In this document: positions 39,453 to 54,797 of the stretch, piece by piece
How the letters are laid out: the number at the start of each line of letters is the position of its first letter
Numbering within the stretch: the stretch's first letter is position 1
NCBI RefSeq assembly: GCF_001584185.1
Contig: NZ_CP013234.1
Coordinates: 806,001-870,000 of the forward strand
From: Collimonas pratensis
GTDB taxonomy: Bacteria; Pseudomonadota; Gammaproteobacteria; Burkholderiales; Burkholderiaceae_D
DNA: 64,000 nucleotides
Direction of reading: 5' to 3'
Translations under genes and position numbers: made by a program
The notes under the pieces: model-generated
The model's database searches: none
The model's input: only the letters and a program-made list of their open reading frames with translations
Told to the model about the DNA's origin: nothing

Positions 39453-39657
39453 AAAGATTCGTCCATGACAAGACATTGTTATGGATGGGTATGATTGTAT
39501 CAAATCAAAAAGTATGTAAAGAGTTCTCAAAAGACTCCATGAGCGCAAGCTGCATGGAGAATGCGATAACACTTTGGATACGGCAAACGCTAAACTCATA
39601 GAAATACCTCTATAACCGCTTTTTAGCTGTGAACGCAGCTAGAAGCTAACGTTATAG

Positions 39658-42531
<2,874 letters not shown>

Positions 42532-42658
42532 ATAACCTTAGCAGGTTATATGATGAGCTTATTTGTTTGCCAAGGTGACTATCCTCAACAGATAGCAACA
42601 CCGTTTGGACATTCATACCCAACCGGTCACACACACCCTTGTGTGGCCGGTATAAAAA

Positions 42659-42673
42659 ACTACTTCTTCTAGA
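42659..42673 (+). other. Right arm of the 23S processing stem
   Basis: Perfect complement of 39438-39452; lies between 23S and 5S. Confidence 0.85.
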
Positions 42674-42722
42674 TTGCGTTGTTTGTTGCCACTACAGTGG
42701 AACAAGCAGCGGTTACAAGTTA

Positions 42723-42838
42723 TGCCTGATGACCATAGCGATTTGGTACCACCCCTTCCCATCCCGAACAGGACCGTGAAACGAATTTGCGCCGATGATA
42801 GTGCTGCAACCAGTGTGAAAGTAGGTCATCGTCAGGCT
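42723..42838 (+). rRNA. rrf: 5S ribosomal RNA
   Basis: About 116 bases. The terminal stem TGCCTGATGACC pairs with the GTCATCGTCAGGC end; CCCATCCCGAACAGG and GCGCCGATGATAGTG are conserved loops. Followed directly by the operon terminator. Confidence 0.95.
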
Positions 42839-42845
42839 TTTATTA

Positions 42846-42881
42846 AAAAACCCTCTGCTCCTTACCGGACAGAGGGTTTTT
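42846..42881 (+). terminator. rrn operon terminator
   Basis: A 12-bp stem, AAAAACCCTCTG (42846-42857) with CAGAGGGTTTTT (42870-42881), and a 12-base loop, ending in a T-run. Confidence 0.92.
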
Positions 42882-42945
42882 GCTTTGCGCAGAAATCCTG
42901 CGTTTCCCTTCATTTTCTGCAATTTCCGTATTCCCGCAAGAAAAC

Positions 42946-42965
42946 TACTGTGTTTTTAACCAGTT
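42946..42965. promoter_or_regulatory. LexA-like SOS box upstream of ruvA
   Basis: TACTGTGTTTTTAACCAGTT has the CTG-N10-CAG frame and matches 14 of 20 positions of the E. coli LexA consensus. It would overlap the -35 region of a TATGAT -10 hexamer at 42972. Damage-inducible control of ruvAB is also known in E. coli. Confidence 0.6.
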
Positions 42966-43006
42966 GTCCTGTATGATTCATTGATTCACATTAAGGCCAT
43001 ACCGCG

Positions 43007-43585
43007 ATGATAGGTCGTCTTTCAGGCATTCTGCTCGAGAAAAATCCACCTCAACTGCTGATCGACTGCAACGGCGTCGGTTATGAAGTCGGGGTGCCGA
43101 TGAGCACTTTCTATAATCTGCCGGGACTCGGCGAAAAAGTGGCGTTACTGACCCATCTGGCAATACGCGAAGATGCGCACGTGCTGTATGGTTTTGGTAC
43201 TGCTGAAGAGCGGAATGTCTTCAAGCAGCTGATCAAGATCAGCGGCGTGGGCGCCCGCACCGCGCTTTCGATCCTGTCAGGCATGTCAGTGCACGATCTT
43301 GCTCAAGCAGTGACTTTGCAGGAAGCCGGACGGCTGACCAAAGTGCCTGGCATCGGCAAGAAAACCGCCGAGCGTCTGCTGCTGGAACTGAAAGGCAAGC
43401 TGGGTGCGGATCTGGGGCCGGTTGGTAGTCCTCATGGCAGCGAAGCCAGCGGCGATATCCTGAACGCCTTGATTGCATTAGGTTATTCAGACAAGGAAGC
43501 CATGCTCGCGCTCAAGCAGCTGCCGGCGGATGCTACCGTGTCGGAAGGTATCAAACTGGCATTGAAAGCGCTGTCCAAGCTGTAG
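43007..43585 (+). CDS. ruvA: Holliday junction branch migration protein RuvA
   Basis: 192 residues. N-terminal OB fold ([23 protein letters not shown], partial family pattern), then helix-hairpin-helix motifs ([16 protein letters not shown] and [19 protein letters not shown]), a flexible linker, and the C-terminal domain that contacts RuvB. It binds four-way junctions. In an operon with ruvB 92 bp downstream, behind a LexA-like box. Confidence 0.97.
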   Translation: MIGRLSGILLEKNPPQLLIDCNGVGYEVGVPMSTFYNLPGLGEKVALLTHLAIREDAHVLYGFGTAEERNVFKQLIKISGVGARTALSILSGMSVHDLAQAVTLQEAGRLTKVPGIGKKTAERLLLELKGKLGADLGPVGSPHGSEASGDILNALIALGYSDKEAMLALKQLPADATVSEGIKLALKALSKL

Positions 43586-43677
43586 GGTTGCGGAACAAAA
43601 CAGAATGATTTGTCTTTTATTGGCGTAGCGTGGTTTTTTTCTATATTTAATCGCCGCACACTGGCTACAATCCGATC

Positions 43678-44736
43678 ATGAGTATCCAAACCGACGATTT
43701 CACCGAACAGCGCATCATTTCCGCCACGCCGGCATCGCCGAATGAAGAGGCGATCGAACGCGCATTACGGCCGAAACAGCTGGACGAGTATGTCGGCCAG
43801 GAAAAGATACGCGACCAGCTGCAGATATTCATTACCGCAGCGCGCCAAAGACGCGAAGCGCTGGACCACACGCTGTTGTTCGGCCCTCCCGGACTGGGAA
43901 AAACCACCCTGGCGCACATCATCGCGCGCGAAATGGGCGTCAACCTGCGCCAGACTTCTGGGCCGGTGCTGGAACGCGCGGGCGATCTGGCTGCGCTGCT
44001 GACCAACCTGGAGGCCAACGATGTCCTGTTCATCGACGAGATTCACCGCCTGTCGCCAGTGGTGGAAGAAATCCTGTATCCGGCGCTGGAAGATTATCAG
44101 ATAGATATCATGATTGGCGAAGGTCCCGCTGCGCGCTCGGTGCGCCTCGACCTCCAGCCTTTCACCCTGGTCGGTGCGACCACGCGCGCCGGCATGCTGA
44201 CCAATCCTTTGCGCGACCGCTTCGGGATTGTCGCCCGCCTGGAGTTCTATACGCCGCAGCAGCTGGGTAAAATCGTTACCCGCAGCGCATCGTTGCTGGG
44301 GGCGCCGATCATGGATGATGGCGCTTTTGAAATCGCCAAGCGCAGCCGCGGCACGCCGCGCATTGCCAACCGCTTGTTGCGCCGCGTGCGCGACTATGCG
44401 GAAGTCAAAGGCAACGGTGAAATCACCAAGGCGATGGCGGACGCCGCGCTGGTCATGCTGGATGTCGATCCGGTCGGTTTCGACATCATGGACAGGAAAT
44501 TGCTGGAAGCGGTGCTGTTCAAGTTCGGCGGCGGTCCGGTCGGCCTGGACAACCTGGCGGCGGCGATCGGCGAAGAGCGCGACACCATCGAAGACGTGCT
44601 GGAGCCATATCTGATCCAGCAAGGTTATTTGCAGCGGACGCCGCGTGGCCGTATCGCGACACCCGCGGCGTATACGCATTTTGGCGTCAGCGCGCCGCGC
44701 ACCGGGCCGAACGGTGAGCTGTGGGGGCAAAATTAA
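43678..44736 (+). CDS. ruvB: Holliday junction helicase RuvB
   Basis: 352 residues. AAA+ ATPase with Walker [10 protein letters not shown], Walker [17 protein letters not shown], sensor region [19 protein letters not shown] and a C-terminal winged helix ([18 protein letters not shown]). It drives branch migration with RuvA. Its end is followed closely by the YaiI gene. Confidence 0.98.
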   Translation: MSIQTDDFTEQRIISATPASPNEEAIERALRPKQLDEYVGQEKIRDQLQIFITAARQRREALDHTLLFGPPGLGKTTLAHIIAREMGVNLRQTSGPVLERAGDLAALLTNLEANDVLFIDEIHRLSPVVEEILYPALEDYQIDIMIGEGPAARSVRLDLQPFTLVGATTRAGMLTNPLRDRFGIVARLEFYTPQQLGKIVTRSASLLGAPIMDDGAFEIAKRSRGTPRIANRLLRRVRDYAEVKGNGEITKAMADAALVMLDVDPVGFDIMDRKLLEAVLFKFGGGPVGLDNLAAAIGEERDTIEDVLEPYLIQQGYLQRTPRGRIATPAAYTHFGVSAPRTGPNGELWGQN

Positions 44737-44788
44737 TCCGCTGCGGAAGGCAAATGCGGCCGATGCAGCAGGCGGCCAGTCCGCCGCC

Positions 44789-45241
44789 ATGCAGATCTGG
44801 GTTGACGGCGATGCTTGTCCGAACGTCATCAAGGAAATCCTGTACCGGGTCGCCGAGCGCTTGCAGATCACGGTGACGCTGGTGGCCAACAAGCTGTTGC
44901 GGGTGCCGCCTTCACGCTTCATCAAGGCGTTGCAAGTGCCGGCCGGCTTCGACGTGGCCGACAATGAAATCGTCAGGTTATTGCAGCCTGGGGACCTGGT
45001 CATCACCGCGGATATTCCGCTGGCGGCCGATGTCCTGGCAAAAGGCGGGAAGGCACTGAATCCGCGCGGCGAGTTTTATACCGAAGACAACATCCAGCAG
45101 CACCTGACGATGCGCAATTTCATGGAGGAATTGCGCGGCAGCGGGGTCGAAACCGGCGGTCCGACGACATTCAGTCAAAGCGACCGCCATCTGTTCGCAT
45201 CACAGCTTGATCAGTTTTTGCAAAAATCGCGAATTCGATGA
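44789..45241 (+). CDS. YaiI/YqxD (DUF188) family protein
   Basis: 150 residues from ATG 44789 ([20 protein letters not shown]), the family's usual start. The block [21 protein letters not shown] and a PIN-like acidic N-terminus (DGDACP) are typical. Fold and motif suggest a nuclease-like domain, but function is unproven. 52 bp after ruvB, same strand. Confidence 0.93.
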   Translation: MQIWVDGDACPNVIKEILYRVAERLQITVTLVANKLLRVPPSRFIKALQVPAGFDVADNEIVRLLQPGDLVITADIPLAADVLAKGGKALNPRGEFYTEDNIQQHLTMRNFMEELRGSGVETGGPTTFSQSDRHLFASQLDQFLQKSRIR

Positions 45242-45391
45242 TCGTTTCTAATCGCGGCTGATAGCCGCAAATGCGCGGGTATCGTGCCGTCCCGCGATGC
45301 AGGTGCCGAAATGCTAATGTTTCGGAGCTTGTGCAAAAATTAAACGTCACAGACAATACGATAGTCTTCACTAATAGTGTGCAAGTCAACC

Positions 45392-46234
45392 ATGCTTATG
45401 TCTACCAAAGCTAACCGTTATGCCCATCAGCTTTTGGACGCGCGAGCGCAAGCCAAACTGATGCCCCTGCTGTCCGAAGCCGACGCCTTGTCAGTGATGG
45501 ATGGCTATGAGATCGGCAAGCGGATCCTGGACGCGAGTATCGGTCAGGGTTCCAATCCGGTCGGACGCAAGCTCGGATTCTGCAATCGCAATATCTGGCA
45601 GAAATACGGCATTGCGGAATCGATCAGCGCACCGATCTGGGCGCATATCTTCGACACCACGGTGCGTTATGCGGAAGATAACCGCGGCATCCAGAGCCTG
45701 GAAGGAGCAGTGCAGCCGCGCATAGAACCTGAGGTGGTGTTCAGTCTGGGCCGGACGCCGGCGCCGGACGCCAGCCTGGAGGAAATCGCCGATTGCATCG
45801 AATGGATGGCGCATGCCTTCGAAATCGTGGTCTGCCCATTCCCTGACTGGAAGTTTGAAGCGGTGGATGCCATCGCCGCCTTCGGCCTGCATGGCACACT
45901 GATCATCGGCGAACCGCACGTATTGTCGAGCGCGACCCGGCGCAACCTGGCCAGCATGCTGGCCAACGCCAGCGTTTCGCTGTCGTGCTGCACCGAAGAT
46001 TCGGTTACCTTGTGCGGCGCCGGTTTCGGCAGCGATGTGCTGGACAGTCCGGTGCACGCCTTGTGGCATTTGCACCAGGTGCTGAACGCCCATCCGGAAT
46101 TCACGCCTCTGCAGGCCGGGGAAATCATCACCACCGGCACCTGGACCGATGCCTATCCGGTGCAAGCCGGGCAGACCTGGGTCACGGCGTTTTCCGGCAT
46201 TGCGCTGCCGGGCCTGACGGTGTCTTTCGTGTAG
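45392..46234 (+). CDS. 2-keto-4-pentenoate hydratase-like (MhpD/FAH fold) protein
   Basis: 280 residues from ATG 45392; ATG 45398 is an alternative. The fold is that of the fumarylacetoacetate hydrolase superfamily, hydratase branch: GRKLGFCNRNIWQKYGI, QPRIEPEVVFSLGR (metal-binding Glu pair), VVCPFPDWKFEAVDAIAAFGLHG and AGEIITTGTWTDAYPVQAGQTW. It may hydrate a dienoate from aromatic ring cleavage, but no other meta-pathway gene is nearby, so the substrate is open. A bidirectional terminator follows. Confidence 0.85.
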   Translation: MLMSTKANRYAHQLLDARAQAKLMPLLSEADALSVMDGYEIGKRILDASIGQGSNPVGRKLGFCNRNIWQKYGIAESISAPIWAHIFDTTVRYAEDNRGIQSLEGAVQPRIEPEVVFSLGRTPAPDASLEEIADCIEWMAHAFEIVVCPFPDWKFEAVDAIAAFGLHGTLIIGEPHVLSSATRRNLASMLANASVSLSCCTEDSVTLCGAGFGSDVLDSPVHALWHLHQVLNAHPEFTPLQAGEIITTGTWTDAYPVQAGQTWVTAFSGIALPGLTVSFV

Positions 46235-46261
46235 GCGACACCGCTGCATATAGACAGCCAT

Positions 46262-46279
46262 GCTGATAGCGCTATCAGC
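46262..46279. repeat. Perfect 18-bp palindrome
   Basis: GCTGATAGCGCTATCAGC reads the same on both strands. It lies 28 bp after the hydratase stop and 12 bp before the terminator. No loop bases, so it may be a protein-binding site rather than an RNA hairpin. Confidence 0.6.
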
Positions 46280-46290
46280 GCCAGCCAAAT

Positions 46291-46330
46291 AAAAATGCCG
46301 TTCAGCCCAAAGCTGGAACGGCATTTTTTT
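46291..46330. terminator. Bidirectional terminator between hydratase and DUF2147 genes
   Basis: AAAAATGCCGTTC (46291-46303) pairs with GAACGGCATTTTT (46316-46328). A-run on the left and T-run on the right serve both converging genes. Confidence 0.92.
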
Positions 46331-46369
46331 ACGCCTGCGGCAAGCCGTGGCGACTCATCAGAACAGAAC

Positions 46370-46831
46370 TTACTCCTGACGCAGCCAGGTTTGCGTACGG
46401 CCCAGCATCGGCACGCCGATATAGCCGCGCACGTCGAGCTTGGCGCCATTGTCTTGCAGCGTCATCTTGCTTTTGTAGACCTTGCCGTTATCCGGATCAA
46501 GGATCTTGCCGCCGTTGTATTCGCTGCCATCCTTTTGCATGCCGGTGATGATGGTCATGCCCAGGATAGGCTGATCCTTCAGTTCGCCTTCGCATTTGAC
46601 GCATTTCGGATTCTGGTCCTGGTCCGGATCGCGCAGCAGCTTCTCGATCTTGCCGATCAGGACGCCGTTGGATTCGGTAATGCGTATCAACGCTTTTGGC
46701 TTGCCGGTGTGATCGTCAATATTTTTCCACAGGCCGACTGCTGAGCTAGGGTCCTGGGCGAAAGCACCGCCGGCCAGCATGGCGCTGCCGGCGACTGCAG
46801 TGAATACAAGCCGCATCAAAAGTTTATTCAT
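46370..46831 (-). CDS. Exported DUF2147 protein
   Basis: 153 residues from ATG 46831 (GGAGA upstream). Signal peptide RLVFTAVAGSAMLAGGAFAQ. The mature part SAVGLWKNIDDHTGKPKALIRI and GMTIITGMQKDGSEYNGGKILDPDNGKVYKSKM (family pattern) is DUF2147, a small beta-barrel lipocalin-like periplasmic domain; a CVKC pair could form a disulfide. Function unknown. Confidence 0.9.
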   Translation of the reverse strand: MNKLLMRLVFTAVAGSAMLAGGAFAQDPSSAVGLWKNIDDHTGKPKALIRITESNGVLIGKIEKLLRDPDQDQNPKCVKCEGELKDQPILGMTIITGMQKDGSEYNGGKILDPDNGKVYKSKMTLQDNGAKLDVRGYIGVPMLGRTQTWLRQE

Positions 46832-46901
46832 TCTTCGTCTCCTGGTATCTGTTGCACCGGCTGCAGCCATTGCCAGCCGGTGTCATCCTATTATTAAGAA
46901 A

Positions 46902-49736
46902 TCAAGATACTTTTAATTTTGCAAACTGTTCGCGCAGTTTTTCAAGGGTACTCGAAAAATTCACCAGGCGTTCCCGCATCTGTGCAACCACCTGTGCCGG
47001 TGCTCTTGCCACAAAACTTTCATTGCCCAGCTGGGTTTCGGCTTTCGCCATCTCGCCTTCAATACGAGTGATTTCCTTGCCTAAACGTTCCCGTTCAGCT
47101 GCAACATCGATTTCTACCTTGAGCAGCAGCTTAGCATCGCCAACTATCGAGACCGGCGCCGGCGATTCGGGTAGAGTCTCTACTACTTGCACTTCTGATA
47201 ATTTCGCCAGTGCTTGCAAGTATGGTGCAAACGACAGCAAGGTCGCCTGCTGTTCGGCGGAGCCGGCGATGATCAGCGGCACCCGCAGCGCAGGCGACAA
47301 TTGCATTTCACCACGCAGGTTGCGGCAGGCATCGGTCAGCGACTTCAACTGGGTCATCCAGGCTTCCGCGCTGTCGTCGATCTTTTCCAGGTTCGCTTCC
47401 GGGTAAGGTTGGCGCATGATGGAGTCGCCAGCCGGATCCAGCACCTTGCCGGTCAGCGGCGCCACGCTTTGCCACAAGGCTTCGGTGACGAACGGGATGA
47501 CCGGATGCGCCAGGCGCAAGACGACTTCCAGCACGCGCAGCAAGGTGCGGCGGGTAGCGCGCTGCTGGGCTTCGTTGCCATGCTGGATCTGCACCTTGGC
47601 GACTTCCAGGTACCAGTCGCAGTATTCATCCCAGACGAATTTATAGATGGCCGAAGCGATATTGTCGAAACGGTAGTCGGCGAAACCCTTGGCGACATCA
47701 GCTTCGGTGCGCTGCAGCAGCGACACGATCCAGCGGTCCGCTTGCGAGAATTGCAGGTTTTCCTTGTCGCACACACCAGGCGTATGGCCTTCGAAACCGC
47801 AGTCCTTGTCCTCGGTGTTCATCAGCACGAAGCGGGTGGCGTTCCACAGCTTGTTGCAGAAGTTGCGATAGCCGTCGCAGCGGCCGAGGTCGAAATTGAT
47901 ATTGCGGCCGAGCGTCGCCAGCGAAGCGAAGGTAAAGCGCAGCGCATCGGTGCCGAAGGCAGGGATGCCGTCGGCGAATTCCTTGCGGGTCGCCTTGGCG
48001 ATGCGTTCCGCGTCCTTCGGCTTCATCAAGCCAACGGTGCGCTTGGCGACCAGTTCTTCCAGCGTGATGCCGTCGATCAGGTCGATAGGGTCAAGCGTAT
48101 TGCCCTTCGACTTCGACATCTTCTGGCCGTTGCCGTCGCGTACAAGGCCGTGCACATACACGGTCTTGAACGGCACCTTGCCGGTGAAGTGGGTGGTCAT
48201 GATCACCATCCGCGCCACCCAGAAGAAGATGATGTCGAAGCCGGTGACCAGCACCGAGGACGGCAGAAACATCTTGTAGTCCGGCGTTTCTTCCGGCCAG
48301 CCCAAGGTCGAGAACGGCACCAGCGCTGATGAGAACCAGGTGTCGAGCACGTCGTCGTCGCGCCGCAGCGCGCCGGTGTAGCCGGCGGCGGCAGCCTTGG
48401 CTTGCGCTTCCGCTTCATTGCGGGCGACATAGATCTTGCCGTCGTCGGCATACCAGGCCGGGATTTGATGGCCCCACCACAGCTGGCGCGAAATACACCA
48501 GTCCTGGATATTGTTGAGCCACTGGTTGTAGGTGTTGTTCCAGTTTTCCGGAATCATCTGGATTTCGCCGTTGGCGACTTTTTCCAGCGCCACTTCGGTA
48601 ATCGACTTGCCCGGGAAATGCGTGCCTTCCGGCGCCGCCTTGCTCATCGCCACGAACCACTGGTCGGTCAGCATCGGTTCGATCACGACGCCGGTGCGGT
48701 CGCCGCGTGGCACCATCAGCTTGTGCGGTTTCACCGATTCCAGCAAACCTTGGGCCTCCAGATCGGCAACGATCTGCTTGCGCGCCACGAAGCGATCCAT
48801 GCCTTGATATTGGACAGGGCCGTTTTCATTGATCTTGGCGTCCAGCGTCAAGATGGTGATTTGCGCCAGCTTGTGCCGTTGTCCCACTGCATAGTCGTTG
48901 AAGTCGTGCGCCGGCGTGATCTTCACGCAGCCAGTGCCGAATTCCTTGTCGACATAGCTGTCGGCAATGACCGGGATTTCGCGATCGGTCAGCGGCAGCT
49001 TGAGCATCTTGCCGACCAGGTGGATATAGCGTTCGTCGGTCGGATCGACCGCCACCGCAACGTCGCCCAGCAAGGTTTCCGGACGGGTAGTCGCCACCGT
49101 CAGATGGCCGCTGCCGTCGGCGAACGGATAGCGGATATGCCACATCGAACCGTCTTCTTCTTCCGACAGCACTTCCAGTTCCGAGATGGCGGTGCCCAGC
49201 ACCGGATCCCAGTTCACCAGGCGCTTGCCGCGATAGATCAGACCTTGTTCGAACAGGCGCACGAATACTTCAACCACGGTGCCGGACAGCTTGTCGTCCA
49301 TCGTGAAATACTCACGGCTCCAGTCGGTGGAGGCGCCCATGCGGCGCATCTGGCCGGTAATGGTGGAGCCGGATTTTTCTTTCCACTCCCAGACCTTTTC
49401 GACGAATTTCTCGCGGCCGAGGTCATGGCGCGATATCTTTTGCGCATCGAGTTGCCGTTCGACCACGATTTGCGTGGCGATGCCGGCGTGATCGGTACCG
49501 GGAATCCAGGCCGTGTTATAGCCGCGCATGCGGTGGTAACGGGTCAGGCCATCCATGATGGTCTGGTTGAAAGCGTGTCCCATGTGCAGCGTGCCGGTGA
49601 CGTTGGGCGGCGGCAACTGAATGCTGAAGGAAGGCTTGTCGGCGTCGGTGCTGGCGGTGTAGTACCCGCGCTTTTCCCATTCCGTACGCCAGAATTGTTC
49701 AATCTCGGCAGGGTCGAAAGACTTGGCTAATTCCAT
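46902..49736 (-). CDS. valS: Valyl-tRNA synthetase
   Basis: 944 residues. Class I signatures: [15 protein letters not shown] (HIGH, as HMGH) and [10 protein letters not shown] (KMSKS). The editing domain CP1 lies between them. A C-terminal coiled coil (about residues 875-944, [20 protein letters not shown]) is the tRNA-binding arm. Charges tRNA-Val in the cytoplasm. Divergent from the thiamine operon. Confidence 0.98.
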   Translation of the reverse strand: MELAKSFDPAEIEQFWRTEWEKRGYYTASTDADKPSFSIQLPPPNVTGTLHMGHAFNQTIMDGLTRYHRMRGYNTAWIPGTDHAGIATQIVVERQLDAQKISRHDLGREKFVEKVWEWKEKSGSTITGQMRRMGASTDWSREYFTMDDKLSGTVVEVFVRLFEQGLIYRGKRLVNWDPVLGTAISELEVLSEEEDGSMWHIRYPFADGSGHLTVATTRPETLLGDVAVAVDPTDERYIHLVGKMLKLPLTDREIPVIADSYVDKEFGTGCVKITPAHDFNDYAVGQRHKLAQITILTLDAKINENGPVQYQGMDRFVARKQIVADLEAQGLLESVKPHKLMVPRGDRTGVVIEPMLTDQWFVAMSKAAPEGTHFPGKSITEVALEKVANGEIQMIPENWNNTYNQWLNNIQDWCISRQLWWGHQIPAWYADDGKIYVARNEAEAQAKAAAAGYTGALRRDDDVLDTWFSSALVPFSTLGWPEETPDYKMFLPSSVLVTGFDIIFFWVARMVIMTTHFTGKVPFKTVYVHGLVRDGNGQKMSKSKGNTLDPIDLIDGITLEELVAKRTVGLMKPKDAERIAKATRKEFADGIPAFGTDALRFTFASLATLGRNINFDLGRCDGYRNFCNKLWNATRFVLMNTEDKDCGFEGHTPGVCDKENLQFSQADRWIVSLLQRTEADVAKGFADYRFDNIASAIYKFVWDEYCDWYLEVAKVQIQHGNEAQQRATRRTLLRVLEVVLRLAHPVIPFVTEALWQSVAPLTGKVLDPAGDSIMRQPYPEANLEKIDDSAEAWMTQLKSLTDACRNLRGEMQLSPALRVPLIIAGSAEQQATLLSFAPYLQALAKLSEVQVVETLPESPAPVSIVGDAKLLLKVEIDVAAERERLGKEITRIEGEMAKAETQLGNESFVARAPAQVVAQMRERLVNFSSTLEKLREQFAKLKVS

Positions 49737-49984
49737 GATTTATTGGGGTTCTTTGCGAAAGCGATCTAAAACGATGATTATAAAGTACGCGGCCGGATGG
49801 CTCCTAACATTGGCGGCCGGGAAGCATGGTTTTTTGACGTAAAAACAATCGTGTGGACGGATTTGCCACGGAAGCCGGCTTCTATACTTGATCCGGGATA
49901 AGGAAACCCGGATTTTCGATATACCGCAAGCCGATTGCGGGTGTAAAATCCTTTCCGCTGCCTCGGGATTCAAACACCGGGCAA
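49737..49984. other. Shared upstream region of valS and the thi operon
   Basis: No gene. It contains an ATCCGGG/CCCGGAT hairpin (49892-49914) followed by TTTT on the plus strand, and presumably the two divergent promoters, which I could not define. Confidence 0.4.
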
Positions 49985-50080
49985 CGCAACGCTAGGGGTC
50001 CTGATTGCTGAAACGCTAATGCAATCGGGTGAGAAATACCCTCGAACCTGATCTGGGTAATGCCAGCGAAGGGAAGCTGT
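49985..50080 (+). promoter_or_regulatory. TPP riboswitch (THI element)
   Basis: The conserved thi box is present: CTAGGGGTCCTGATT near the 5' side, GTGAGAAATACCCTCGAACC in the middle, and CTGGGTAATGCCAGCGAAGG then GAAGC at the 3' side. It sits 107 bp before the thiC ATG and should turn the operon down when thiamine pyrophosphate is plentiful. Confidence 0.95.
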
Positions 50081-50166
50081 CGAGAATGTTGTCGGCCGAT
50101 TTACCGCTTTTTGCAGTGATTCCCACCGTCAGGCTCGAAAACTCCTTTGCTGGCTCCAAGCCATGA

Positions 50167-52122
<1,956 letters not shown>

Positions 52123-52130
52123 GCTCGGTG

Positions 52131-52331
52131 ATGGAAATCGTACTCAACGGTGCGCCGCATCCGCTGGCTGAAGGCGAGAGCCTGCAGCAGCTGATCGTGG
52201 CGCTGGAGCTGGCCGGCAAGGCGGTGGCGGTGGCGGTTAACCGGCAAGTCGTGCCGGCCAGCCTGTGGCCGCAGCGCATCTTACAGCCGGCCGACAAGGT
52301 AGATGTCGTGCGCGCCATAGGCGGTGGGTAA
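52131..52331 (+). CDS. thiS: Thiamine biosynthesis sulfur carrier ThiS
   Basis: 66 residues from ATG 52131; a GTG at 52119 would overlap thiC. Ubiquitin-like fold ending in Gly-Gly-Gly (VRAIGGG); the last Gly is adenylated and thiocarboxylated. Delivers sulfur to ThiG. It follows thiC by 8 bp. Confidence 0.94.
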   Translation: MEIVLNGAPHPLAEGESLQQLIVALELAGKAVAVAVNRQVVPASLWPQRILQPADKVDVVRAIGGG

Positions 52332-52465
52332 GCCACCTCCATAAACCTACTGCGCGACTCAATCTCTGGGCGGCGATGCTCACCGTACGTTCGTACGGCT
52401 GCGCTTCTCACCCAGACCTTGGCCTGTCAGCGTAGCTGAGGCTACGGTTTCTGGAGGCGGCACAA
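52332..52465. repeat. Imperfect long inverted repeat between thiS and thiG
   Basis: The outer arms, GCCACCTCCATAAAC and the complement of GTTTCTGGAGGCGGC, pair almost fully. The centre is a perfect CCGTAC-GTTC-GTACGG palindrome flanked by GCGATGCTCA and CTGCGCTTCTCAC. Composition and symmetry look like a dispersed intergenic repeat inserted inside the operon. Confidence 0.6.
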
Positions 52466-52517
52466 AGTCAATCGGATGCGCGCCGGAAATCGTAGAAAAT
52501 CTTTTAAAGGATTTGTC

Positions 52518-53330
52518 ATGAATCTGAATTCAACTCCCGAAACGGGAACAACAGACACCGGCCTGACCATCGCCGGCAAGACTTACAGCTCGCGGCTGCT
52601 GGTCGGCAGCGGCAAGTATCGCGACCTGGAACAGACACGCGCCGCGACCGAAGCCAGTGGCGCGGAAATCATCACGGTGGCGATCCGCCGCGTCAATATC
52701 GGGCAGGATCCCAAGGCGCCGAATCTGCTGGATGTGGTGCCGCCATCGCGCTACACCATATTGCCCAATACGGCGGGCTGCTACACTGCCGCCGATGCGA
52801 TCTACACACTGCAGCTGGGACGCGAACTGCTGAACGGCCACAAGCTGGCCAAGCTGGAAGTGCTGGGCGATGAGCGCACCCTGTTCCCCAACATGCCGGA
52901 GACCTTGAAAGCGGCGGAAGCCCTGGTCAAGGACGGTTTCGACGTCATGGTGTATTGCAGCGACGATCCGATCCAGGCACGCATCCTGGAAGAGATCGGC
53001 TGCGTCGCGGTGATGCCGCTGGCGTCGCTGATCGGTTCCGGCATGGGTATCCTGAATCCCTGGAATCTATCGCTGATCATCGAGCAGGCCAAGGTACCGG
53101 TGCTGGTCGATGCCGGCGTCGGCACGGCTTCCGATGCGGCGATTGCGATGGAGCTGGGTTGCGACGGCGTGCTGATGAATACGGCGATTGCCGGCGCCCA
53201 GGATCCGATCCGCATGGCGCGCGCGATGCGACTGGCGATCGAAGCCGGGCGCGAAGCTTTCCTGGCCGGTCGGATTCCGAAGCGCTTTGCCGCCTCGCCG
53301 TCTTCACCGATGGCGGGAAGAGTCAAGTGA
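52518..53330 (+). CDS. thiG: Thiazole synthase
   Basis: 270 residues from ATG 52518 with AAAGGA upstream. TIM barrel: [35 protein letters not shown] (imine-forming Lys), [13 protein letters not shown] and [22 protein letters not shown]. Forms the thiazole ring from DXP, ThiS thiocarboxylate and dehydroglycine. Separated from thiS by 186 bp. Confidence 0.98.
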   Translation: MNLNSTPETGTTDTGLTIAGKTYSSRLLVGSGKYRDLEQTRAATEASGAEIITVAIRRVNIGQDPKAPNLLDVVPPSRYTILPNTAGCYTAADAIYTLQLGRELLNGHKLAKLEVLGDERTLFPNMPETLKAAEALVKDGFDVMVYCSDDPIQARILEEIGCVAVMPLASLIGSGMGILNPWNLSLIIEQAKVPVLVDAGVGTASDAAIAMELGCDGVLMNTAIAGAQDPIRMARAMRLAIEAGREAFLAGRIPKRFAASPSSPMAGRVK

Positions 53331-54154
53331 GTGTGAAGCAAGACTTGCGCAGCGGCGCCGTGGCGCCACCTTGCGTGCTGGTGTTTTCCGGCTCGGACCC
53401 GAGCGGCGGCGCTGGCATGCAGGCCGACATCACTGCCATCGCCGCACTCGGTGCGCATCCGCTGTCGGTCGTCACGGTGCTGACGGTGCAAGACAATGAG
53501 CGCGTATTCGGGGTTTATCCGGTGGCGGCGGAACTGGTGCGGCAGCAGGCACAGGCGTTGGTCGACCGCATCGCTATTTCCGCGGTCAAGCTGGGCATCG
53601 TCGGCAATCGCGCCAATGCCGAGGTAATCGCCGCAATCATCCGCCAGCTACGCGTACGGCAGCCCGATTTGCCGGTGGTGTTCGATCCGGTGCTGGCGAA
53701 CGGCCATGGCGACAGCCTGGCCAGCGAGGACCCGATTGCCGCCGTGGCGCCCTTGTTTGAACTGGCCACGGTCATCACGCCGAACCGGCTTGAGGCTGAC
53801 CGCCTGTGCAGCAGCGCGAACGATCCTGAACAGCAGGCGCGCTTGCTGCTGGAACGCGGTTGCCACAACGTATTGCTGAAAGGCGGCCATGGTCCGGAAC
53901 TGGATCAGGTCTTGAATCGCTGGATCAGCCGCAGCCAGTCGCGCAGCTGGAGCTGGCCGCGCCTGCCGGGCGAATTCCACGGCAGCGGCTGCACCTTGGC
54001 TGCGGCGCTGTCCGCGCTGCTGGCGCAAGGGCTGGAGATGGAAGCGGCGACTTCCGCCGCGCAAAGCTATTGCCAGCAGACCCTGGCGGCATCGTATTCG
54101 ATTGCCGCCGGCCAGCGCATACCTAACCGTACGCTGCCTTTTCTGAACACTTAA
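53327..54154 (+). CDS. thiD: Hydroxymethylpyrimidine (phosphate) kinase
   Basis: 275 residues from GTG 53327, which overlaps the thiG stop (GTGA); GTG 53333 is possible. Ribokinase-like fold: [26 protein letters not shown] and [21 protein letters not shown] (anion-hole GSGC). Phosphorylates HMP and HMP-P. The central segment is somewhat divergent from textbook ThiD ([15 protein letters not shown]). Confidence 0.94.
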   Translation: MSVKQDLRSGAVAPPCVLVFSGSDPSGGAGMQADITAIAALGAHPLSVVTVLTVQDNERVFGVYPVAAELVRQQAQALVDRIAISAVKLGIVGNRANAEVIAAIIRQLRVRQPDLPVVFDPVLANGHGDSLASEDPIAAVAPLFELATVITPNRLEADRLCSSANDPEQQARLLLERGCHNVLLKGGHGPELDQVLNRWISRSQSRSWSWPRLPGEFHGSGCTLAAALSALLAQGLEMEAATSAAQSYCQQTLAASYSIAAGQRIPNRTLPFLNT

Positions 54155-54167
54155 GAAGGATGAAGCC

Positions 54168-54782
54168 ATGAAGGGTTTATACATCGTCACCCCAGACTGG
54201 GATGACACCGCCAGATTACTGGAAGTCAGCGAGCAGGCCTTGCAAGGCGGCGCGGCATTGCTGCAGTATCGCCACAAGACCGCCGATGCGGGGTTGCGCC
54301 AAGAGCAGGCAGAAGCCTTGCTGGCGCTGTGCCGGGGCTACCAGCGTCCGTTCATCATCAATGATTACGTCGAGCTGTGCCTGGCGCTGGATGCCGACGG
54401 CATCCACGTCGGCGGCACCGACGCCAGCGTGGCTGAAGTGCGGGCGCAAGTCGGCCCTGACAAGATCGTCGGCGCTTCCTGCTACGGTGACCTGGCGCTG
54501 GCGCATGCGGCACAGCGCGCCGGCGCCAGCTACGTCGCCTTCGGCGGCTTCTATCCCTCGCGCGTGAAGAAATATCCGGTGACGACGCCGGTCGATATCA
54601 TCACCCGCTCGAAGGCTGAAATCGCCTTGCCGAACGTGGTGATCGGCGGTATGACGCAAGAGAATGCCGTGCCGCTGATCGCCGCCGGCGCCGACATGGT
54701 TGCAGCTATCAGCAGTGTTTATCTGGCCGAAGATCCTGTGGCCGCGGCGCGCAGTTTTGCGGCCTTGTTCAATAACCACTAG
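54168..54782 (+). CDS. thiE: Thiamine-phosphate synthase
   Basis: 204 residues. Barrel with LQYRHKTADAGLR (pyrophosphate binding), FIINDYVELCLALDADGIHVG, GASCYGD, YVAFGGFYPSRVKK and VVIGGMTQENAVPLIAAGADMVAAIS. It couples HMP-PP to the thiazole phosphate. Last gene of the operon. Confidence 0.97.
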   Translation: MKGLYIVTPDWDDTARLLEVSEQALQGGAALLQYRHKTADAGLRQEQAEALLALCRGYQRPFIINDYVELCLALDADGIHVGGTDASVAEVRAQVGPDKIVGASCYGDLALAHAAQRAGASYVAFGGFYPSRVKKYPVTTPVDIITRSKAEIALPNVVIGGMTQENAVPLIAAGADMVAAISSVYLAEDPVAAARSFAALFNNH

Positions 54783-54797
54783 GCATTCTCAGGCGCT

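Noticed and set aside
48402..49730. 442-codon frame opposite valS
   Set aside because: Antisense shadow of a certain aminoacyl-tRNA synthetase.
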